Origin: Piscirickettsiaceae bacterium
Lineage (GTDB): Bacteria; Pseudomonadota; Gammaproteobacteria; Nitrosococcales; Methylophagaceae
Length of the DNA: 11,707 bases
NCBI GenBank assembly: GCA_018646825.1
Contig: JABGUA010000141.1
Span: forward strand, 1-11,707
Direction: 5' to 3'
Below the pieces are notes generated by a model. It did not search any database and was not told where the DNA came from. It saw only the letters and a list, made by a program, of their open reading frames with translations. The position numbers and the translations under genes are program-made. This document shows positions 7,002-11,707 of the stretch, one piece after another; the first letter of the stretch is position 1, and each line of letters starts with the position of its first letter.

Positions 7002-7885
7002 TAAAAAATCGTCTCAGTCAAAATATTCATTAAATAGCTACCGTAACCGCTCTTAATTAATGGCTGGGCTAATTTTTCTAATTGCTCAGCATCAATATAG
7101 CCATTTCGATAGGCAATTTCTTCAGGGCACATAATTTTAAGCCCCTGACGTTTTTCAATTGTTTGAATAAACATTGATGCTTCTAGTAGCGAATCGTGGG
7201 TACCTGTATCCAGCCATGCCATACCTCGGCCCATTACCTCAACATTAAGTTGACCACGATCTAAGTAATGTTGATTAACATCAGTGATTTCTAGTTCACC
7301 ACGGGCAGAAGGGGCGATATTTTCAGCAATATCTACTACCTGATTATCATAAAAATACAACCCGGTAACTGCATAACGTGATTTCGGATTAGTAGGCTTT
7401 TCTTCAATACTCAGTGCTTTACCACTTTTATCAAAATCGACCACACCATAGCGCTCAGGATCGCCAACAGGGTATGCAAAAACAGAAGCCCCAGATTCTC
7501 TCTGATCAGCCTCTATCATCATTTCAGCCAATTCATGGCCGTAATACACATTATCACCCAGCACCAACGATGACGGAGAATTGCCAATAAAGTCTTTTGC
7601 TAAAGGGAAAGCTTGTGCAATTCCTTCTGGATTCGCTTGTACGATATAAGTGATATTTAATCCCCAATCTTCACCCGAGCCTAACAACTGCTCAAGCCTT
7701 GGCGTGTCTTGTGGGGTAGAAATGATACAAATATCACGCATCCCAGCCAACATTAACGTCGACAAGGGATAATAAATCATCGGTTTATCGTAAACAGGTA
7801 ACAGCTGCTTACAAATTGCCCGCGTTACTGGATACAAGCGAGTACCGCTACCACCAGCTAAAATAATACCTTTCCGTGTTGTCAT
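7001..7885 (-). CDS. rfbA: Glucose-1-phosphate thymidylyltransferase
   Basis: Joins dTTP and glucose-1-phosphate into dTDP-glucose, the entry and normally feedback-regulated step of rhamnose synthesis. The nucleotidyltransferase signature GGSGTRLYPVT is at residues 11-21, followed by KQLLPVYDKPMIYYPLS. LVLGDNVYYG carries a metal-binding aspartate, and VVDFDKSG/SIEEKPTNPKS is the sugar-binding block. Length, 294 residues, is normal. ATG at 7885 overlaps the rfbB stop by four bases (ATGA). Also called rmlA. Confidence 0.97.
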   Translation of the reverse strand: MTTRKGIILAGGSGTRLYPVTRAICKQLLPVYDKPMIYYPLSTLMLAGMRDICIISTPQDTPRLEQLLGSGEDWGLNITYIVQANPEGIAQAFPLAKDFIGNSPSSLVLGDNVYYGHELAEMMIEADQRESGASVFAYPVGDPERYGVVDFDKSGKALSIEEKPTNPKSRYAVTGLYFYDNQVVDIAENIAPSARGELEITDVNQHYLDRGQLNVEVMGRGMAWLDTGTHDSLLEASMFIQTIEKRQGLKIMCPEEIAYRNGYIDAEQLEKLAQPLIKSGYGSYLMNILTETIF

Positions 7886-8946
7886 GCTTGTGATTCCTTC
7901 AAACCTAAACGCTCTTGTTGATAACTACCATCCAACACACGTTGACACCAGGTCCTATTATCTAAATACCATTGCACCGTTTTCCTCAAACCAGTCGCAA
8001 AAGTTTCCTCCGGTCGCCAACTCAATTCTCTCTCTATTTTAGTCGCATCAATGGCATAGCGCTGATCATGACCCGGTCTATCAGTAACGAACTCAATCAA
8101 ATTTTGATGCGGTACATGTGGAGATTCTGGTAATAACTCATCTAAAATCGTACAAAGCTGGTGAACAACATCAAGGTTAGTATGCTCATTGAAGCCACCA
8201 ATGTTGTAACACTCGCCTACTTTGCCACTTTCTAAAACTACCCGTAGAGCCCGAGCATGATCATCGACATATAACCAATCTCGAATATTATCGCCCTTGC
8301 CATAAATGGGTAACGCTTTGCCCACTTGAGCATTACTGATCATCAAAGGTAATAATTTTTCTGGAAATTGGTAGGGACCATAATTGTTAGAACAATTGGT
8401 CAGTAACGTCGGCAAACCATAGGTCTGATGCCAAGCACGAACTAAATGGTCGCTCCCAGCCTTGCTTGCTGAATACGGTGAATTCGGTTCATAAGGCATA
8501 TCTTCTGTGAACAAACCTGTGTCACCGAGAGAACCATAGACTTCATCTGTCGAAATATGATGAAAACGAAATGATTTTGAAGCTACAACATCTAATGCTA
8601 ACCAGTATTTTCTAGCCGCTTCTAATAGAGTATAAGTGCCAACTAAATTCGTTTGAATAAACTCACCCGGCCCATCAATAGAACGATCAACATGAGATTC
8701 CGCAGCCAAATGCATCACTGCTGTTGGCTTAAATTCCTTAAAAGCTTTATCCATCGCCGACATATCGCAAATATCAGCATGGACAAATTGATAATTGGGT
8801 AAGCTTTCAACAACAGTCAACGATTCTAGGTTACCGGCATAGGTCAGTTTATCAACATTTGCTATCTCATAATCCGTTTCTGACAATAACTGCCGAATCA
8901 ATGCGGAACCTATAAATCCCGCCCCACCTGTAATCAATAATCGCAT
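7882..8946 (-). CDS. rfbB: dTDP-glucose 4,6-dehydratase
   Basis: NAD-dependent extended short-chain dehydrogenase that makes dTDP-4-dehydro-6-deoxyglucose, the second step of the pathway. The loop GGAGFIGSAL is at residues 7-16, the catalytic Thr133-Asp134-Glu135 lies in HISTDEVYGS, and Tyr158-x3-Lys162 in YSASKAGSD. RDWLYVDDHARAL near the C-terminal half is the substrate-domain signature. Length is 354 residues, as usual. A GAGATGG-type ribosome binding site precedes the ATG at 8946. It heads the rfbBACD block. Whether it has its own promoter in the 224 bases behind manC or is read through from manC is unclear; no good promoter boxes are visible there. Also called rmlB. Confidence 0.97.
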   Translation of the reverse strand: MRLLITGGAGFIGSALIRQLLSETDYEIANVDKLTYAGNLESLTVVESLPNYQFVHADICDMSAMDKAFKEFKPTAVMHLAAESHVDRSIDGPGEFIQTNLVGTYTLLEAARKYWLALDVVASKSFRFHHISTDEVYGSLGDTGLFTEDMPYEPNSPYSASKAGSDHLVRAWHQTYGLPTLLTNCSNNYGPYQFPEKLLPLMISNAQVGKALPIYGKGDNIRDWLYVDDHARALRVVLESGKVGECYNIGGFNEHTNLDVVHQLCTILDELLPESPHVPHQNLIEFVTDRPGHDQRYAIDATKIERELSWRPEETFATGLRKTVQWYLDNRTWCQRVLDGSYQQERLGLKESQA

Positions 8947-9027
8947 TTAGCCATCTCACTATTTCACCTTCATTAAACACCAAAAAAGTGTCTTCACTCC
9001 CCTAGCCCACCACTTCAACAGCTAAAG

Positions 9028-9162
9028 TTATAACGGCGGTAATAACTCACCTATTTTAAGTACTAAATCCATATCATTTTGTTTTTCAGCTATTACCAAT
9101 GCCCGTCTTAAGTATTTTTCGGCTAAGATTTTATCTGATTTCTCATGATATAACGCAATTTT
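9028..9162 (-). pseudogene. C-terminal remnant of a TPR-like gene
   Basis: The minus strand between manC and rfbB holds an open stretch of about 44 codons ending at TAA 9030-9028. It reads IALYHEKSDKILAEKYLRRA, then LVIAEKQNDMDLVLKIGELL. The spacing of Ala/Leu/Tyr residues (A-LY-E, then AEKYLRRAL-IAE) is that of a tetratricopeptide helix pair. There is no start codon: the frame begins in an ATA repeat immediately after the manC stop, with a stop at 9177-9175 in the same frame. I read it as the tail of a deleted gene. The rest of the gap, 8947-9027, shows only the rfbB ribosome binding site. Parent protein not identifiable. Confidence 0.55.
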
Positions 9163-9170
9163 TATTATTA

Positions 9171-10574
9171 TTATTTAACACGGTTATATCGATCATCGAA
9201 TCGCACAATATCATCTTCACCTAAATAATTTCCAGACTGCACTTCAATAATTTCAAGCGGTATCTGGCCCGGATTATATAATCTGTGCTTAGTGCCTAAT
9301 GGTATAAAAATTGATTCATTTTCACTAACCAGTACAACATCATCACCACAGGTAACTTCGGCAGTACCGACAACCACGATCCAATGTTCTGCACGGTGAT
9401 GGTGTAACTGCAATGACAATGATTGGCCAGGATTAACGCAAAGGCGCTTCACCTGAAATCGCTCGCCAACGTCAATGGCATCGTAATACCCCCAAGGACG
9501 GTAACTTTTAGGGTGAATAGTCGCTTCACTACGCTCTGTTTGAACTAACTGATCAACCACCTTCTTAATTTGTTCGGCTTTTGATTTATCAGCCACCATA
9601 ACAGCATCAGTTGTTTCAACCACCACTATATTGTCCAACCCCAACACTGTTACTAAACGGCTTTCACTGTGTATGTATGAATCATTCACATCATGAACGA
9701 CAACATCTCCAACTAATGCATTCCCTTTTTCATCCTGAACTTGATTTTCCCATAGCGATGACCACGATCCGACATCACTCCAGCCAGCATCAAGCGGGAT
9801 AACCACAGCCTTATCCGTCTTTTCCATTACCGCATAATCTAGAGAATCCGCAGGGCAGGATTCAAAAGACAGCGAATCAATCCGAATAAAGTCGAGATCA
9901 GTAACAGAAGCCGCTAACGCCGAACGACAACTCCCTAGTATCTCAGGCGAATGGCGTTCCAATTCAGCAAGAATAATAGAAGCCTTGAACATAAACATGC
10001 CACTATTCCAATAATATCGGCCAGAATTTAAGTACTCTTGCGCCTTATCAAAATCTGGCTTCTCAACAAAAGCAGCAACCCCACTGACATTATCATTTGT
10101 TTGAGCTTGAATATAACCATAACCTGTATGCGCCATTGTAGGGACAATACCAAAAGTCACAAGCTTGCCAGACTCTGCTTGTTTCTTCGCTTGCTCAATA
10201 GCTGAATGAAACACAGCAATATCCTGAATAAGGTGATCGGCTGCCAATACAAGCATAAGAGGGTCTCCACCCCGTTCTAATGCCTGTAATGCAGCTAGAG
10301 CAACAGCCGGTGCTGTATTTTTAGCACAAGGCTCTAATAAGATATCTGATTGAACTATATCAATTTCTTGTAACTGTTCGGCAACCATAAATCGATGTGC
10401 TTCATTACATACAATAACCGGCGCTTCCAAAGCCGTCACACCGGATAATCGCGTGATCGTATTTTGAAATAATGATAGTTCGCCAAACAAATTCAAAAAT
10501 TGTTTTGGCTTATTTTTTCGTGACAAAGGCCACAGCCTTGTACCACTACCACCAGACATTATTATCGGAATCAT
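9171..10574 (-). CDS. manC: Mannose-1-phosphate guanylyltransferase / mannose-6-phosphate isomerase (bifunctional)
   Basis: Makes GDP-mannose from mannose-1-phosphate and GTP and, through its C-terminal domain, isomerises fructose-6-phosphate to mannose-6-phosphate. The N-terminal nucleotidyltransferase carries GGSGTRLWPLSRKNKPKQF from residue 8 and FVEKP at 169-173. The C-terminal cupin has PWGYYDAIDVGERFQVKRL and the metal-site motif QLHHHRAEHW at residues 389-398. The 467 residues are the normal type II length. ATG at 10574 has AAGG seven bases upstream. Four in-frame TAA codons in a row close the gene (9173-9162). The isomerase step still feeds mannose-6-phosphate, but the mutase of this cluster is broken, so another phosphomannomutase must bridge the gap if GDP-mannose is made. 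Synonyms for the activity include rfbM, cpsB and algA. Confidence 0.96.
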   Translation of the reverse strand: MIPIIMSGGSGTRLWPLSRKNKPKQFLNLFGELSLFQNTITRLSGVTALEAPVIVCNEAHRFMVAEQLQEIDIVQSDILLEPCAKNTAPAVALAALQALERGGDPLMLVLAADHLIQDIAVFHSAIEQAKKQAESGKLVTFGIVPTMAHTGYGYIQAQTNDNVSGVAAFVEKPDFDKAQEYLNSGRYYWNSGMFMFKASIILAELERHSPEILGSCRSALAASVTDLDFIRIDSLSFESCPADSLDYAVMEKTDKAVVIPLDAGWSDVGSWSSLWENQVQDEKGNALVGDVVVHDVNDSYIHSESRLVTVLGLDNIVVVETTDAVMVADKSKAEQIKKVVDQLVQTERSEATIHPKSYRPWGYYDAIDVGERFQVKRLCVNPGQSLSLQLHHHRAEHWIVVVGTAEVTCGDDVVLVSENESIFIPLGTKHRLYNPGQIPLEIIEVQSGNYLGEDDIVRFDDRYNRVK

Positions 10575-10605
10575 GAACTAGCCTTCATTTATGGTTTACT
10601 TTGCT

Positions 10606-10634
10606 TTTACAGCCTTTAAAAGAGTCGCTATTAT
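10606..10634 (+). promoter_or_regulatory. Sigma70 promoter of galU
   Basis: TTTACA (10606-10611), a 17-base spacer and TATTAT (10629-10634) each match the consensus at five of six positions. The start would be near 10641, giving a leader of about 60 bases before the galU ATG. The -10 overlaps the -10 proposed for manC on the other strand. Confidence 0.6.
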
Positions 10635-10657
10635 AGCTGCTATGATGTACTTCGTAA
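10630..10657 (-). promoter_or_regulatory. Probable sigma70 promoter of manC, overlapping the galU promoter
   Basis: On the minus strand a perfect TATAAT lies at 10635-10630 with a weak -35, TTACGA, at 10657-10652 and a 16-base spacer. The transcript would start near 10624 and carry about 50 bases before the manC ATG. The -10 is good, the -35 poor, so an activator or another -35 cannot be excluded. Confidence 0.45.
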
Positions 10658-10702
10658 TACCGATATCCATCACAATTACTCAATTTAAGGAACAAGTTCA
10701 TA

Positions 10703-11554
10703 ATGGCTAAAGCACCGATTATTCGTAAATGCCTATTCCCCGCTGCAGGTTATGGTACAAGATTCTTGCCAGCAACCAAGGCCATGCCTAAAGAAATGTT
10801 ACCGATTGTTAACAAACCCCTTATTCAATATGGTGTAGAAGAAGCCATGGAAGCAGGTATGACCCAAATTGGTTTTATTACGGGCCGTGGGAAACGAGCT
10901 ATTGCCGATCATTTTGACACTAGTTTTGAGCTTGAACATCAAATTTTTGGCACATCAAAAGAAACGCATCTGGATGACATCCGTGAGGTTATGGACAGCT
11001 GTGACTTCGTCTTCATGCGTCAACGCGAAATGTTAGGCCTAGGCCATGCCATTCTGACAGGTGAGCCCATGATTGGTAACGAACCCTTTGCCGTTATCCT
11101 TGCCGATGATCTATGTGCAGCACCAACCGACAACGATGAAAAGCGCGCTTTATCGCAGTTAGCAGCACTATACGAGCGTTATCAATGCAGTATCATTGCA
11201 ATTGAAGAGGTTCCCAATGAAGATACCGGCAGCTACGGCATCATTTCTGGTGATGAAATTGCACCTGGCATATACCAAGTCGAAGATATGGTCGAAAAAC
11301 CCAAACCAGAAGATGCACCCACCAATATGGCCATTATTGGGCGTTATATCCTGACACCAGAAATCTTCTCTTACTTAAGAAAGACTCCCCCAGGTGCCAA
11401 TGGCGAAGTGCAAATTACCGACGCACTAAAGCTGCTAGCCCAAGAAAGACAAGTCCTCGCTGTGAAGTTCAAAGGCCAAAGGTTTGATTGTGGCAGCATT
11501 GATGGTTTCGTCGAAGCCACCAATTATTATTACGAGCATTACTACCAAAAGTAA
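10703..11554 (+). CDS. galU: UTP-glucose-1-phosphate uridylyltransferase
   Basis: Makes UDP-glucose from UTP and glucose-1-phosphate for polysaccharides, lipopolysaccharide and galactose metabolism. The GalU signature PAAGYGTRFLPATKAMPKEM begins at residue 13. IQYGVEEAMEAG, FAVILADDL, the VEKPKPEDAPTN segment and NGEVQITDAL are further family blocks. Length is 283 residues, normal for bacterial GalU. ATG at 10703 has AAGGAA ten bases upstream. It diverges from manC and shares the promoter region with it, linking UDP-glucose supply to the GDP-mannose and dTDP-rhamnose genes. The paralogue galF is less likely because the catalytic N-terminal signature is fully conserved. Confidence 0.96.
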   Translation: MAKAPIIRKCLFPAAGYGTRFLPATKAMPKEMLPIVNKPLIQYGVEEAMEAGMTQIGFITGRGKRAIADHFDTSFELEHQIFGTSKETHLDDIREVMDSCDFVFMRQREMLGLGHAILTGEPMIGNEPFAVILADDLCAAPTDNDEKRALSQLAALYERYQCSIIAIEEVPNEDTGSYGIISGDEIAPGIYQVEDMVEKPKPEDAPTNMAIIGRYILTPEIFSYLRKTPPGANGEVQITDALKLLAQERQVLAVKFKGQRFDCGSIDGFVEATNYYYEHYYQK

Positions 11555-11578
11555 TGCAATCTCACTAACAGATTATAG

Positions 11579-11611
11579 AGGGCCTAGCCTTAAGCTCGGC
11601 CTTTTCATTTT
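11579..11611 (+). terminator. Rho-independent terminator after galU
   Basis: AGGGCC (11579-11584) pairs with GGCCTT (11598-11603), one pair being G-T, and an inner AGC/GCT continues the stem after one mismatch around a CTTAA loop. A TTTTCATTTT tract follows. The opposite strand has no T tract, so it works in the galU direction only. Confidence 0.7.
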
Positions 11612-11707
11612 GTCTCAATATGTAAACTAGCAGCATCAACCGCCCCCGCGTGAATGTCTTGATATAGCTCAATATCTAAACTAGCTTCACTTTTTGCAAC
11701 AATAACA
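11605..11707 (-). CDS. C-terminal end of an unidentified protein, cut by window edge
   Basis: The minus strand is open from the window end to a TGA at 11607-11605 and encodes about 33 residues, including VIVAKSEASLDIELYQDIHA and a Lys at the C-terminus. I do not recognise the family. The codons look ordinary and no competing frame is better, so a convergent gene facing galU is likely. Its stop codon overlaps the T tract of the galU terminator, leaving only about 50 bases between the two coding ends. Confidence 0.5.
   Translation of the reverse strand, partial: VIVAKSEASLDIELYQDIHAGAVDAASLHIETK

Noticed and set aside
8975..8995. ACAC...GTGT inverted repeat upstream of rfbB as terminator or operator
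   Set aside because: The stem is only four to five bases and there is no T tract.
1..11707. CRISPR array, insertion sequence with terminal repeats, rRNA, or a novel defence cassette
   Set aside because: No regularly spaced repeats, transposase, integrase or unfamiliar multigene cluster is seen; the intact genes are all housekeeping, HDOD or nucleotide-sugar genes.

Overview
The window looks like chromosomal DNA of a gammaproteobacterium of moderate-to-low G+C. The UvrB, aspartate aminotransferase and GalU proteins all read as gammaproteobacterial to me. The overall flavour recalls marine Thiotrichales such as Methylophaga or Cycloclasticus, but that genus-level guess rests on memory and is not shown by the sequence.

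Left part (1-4330): the 5' 570 codons of uvrB on the minus strand (cut by the window edge) diverge from an aspC-type aminotransferase on the plus strand. Next come tRNA-Asn(GTT) with its own sigma70-type promoter and a strong hairpin terminator, a truncated antisense csrA remnant, an HDOD-domain gene whose annotated start lies inside that remnant, and tRNA-Thr(TGT), again with its own promoter and terminator.

Middle scar (4331-5557): about 300 bases with no recognisable gene, then a 40-residue C-terminal helix-turn-helix fragment on the minus strand. That fragment is fused end to end with a phosphomannomutase gene (manB-like) that carries a frameshift and has lost its 3' half. This is a clear recombination or deletion junction.

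Right part (5557-11605): the dTDP-L-rhamnose operon rfbB-rfbA-rfbC-rfbD on the minus strand, with every stop overlapping the next start by 1-4 bases. The dead manB sits at its distal end. Upstream lies manC (GDP-mannose pyrophosphorylase/phosphomannose isomerase), separated from rfbB by a 224-base gap that holds an eroded TPR-like gene tail. galU (UDP-glucose pyrophosphorylase) diverges from manC, and the two apparent promoters share one -10 region. A terminator follows galU, and the tail of an unidentified minus-strand gene runs off the right edge.

Functionally the right part supplies activated sugars (dTDP-rhamnose, GDP-mannose, UDP-glucose) for surface polysaccharide. No glycosyltransferase, flippase or polymerase is visible. 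Mannose-1-phosphate for ManC would have to come from another phosphomannomutase elsewhere in the genome. I do not see a new biological system here. The interesting signal is gene decay: three different gene remnants (csrA, HTH gene, TPR gene) plus a broken manB, all at junctions between conserved blocks.
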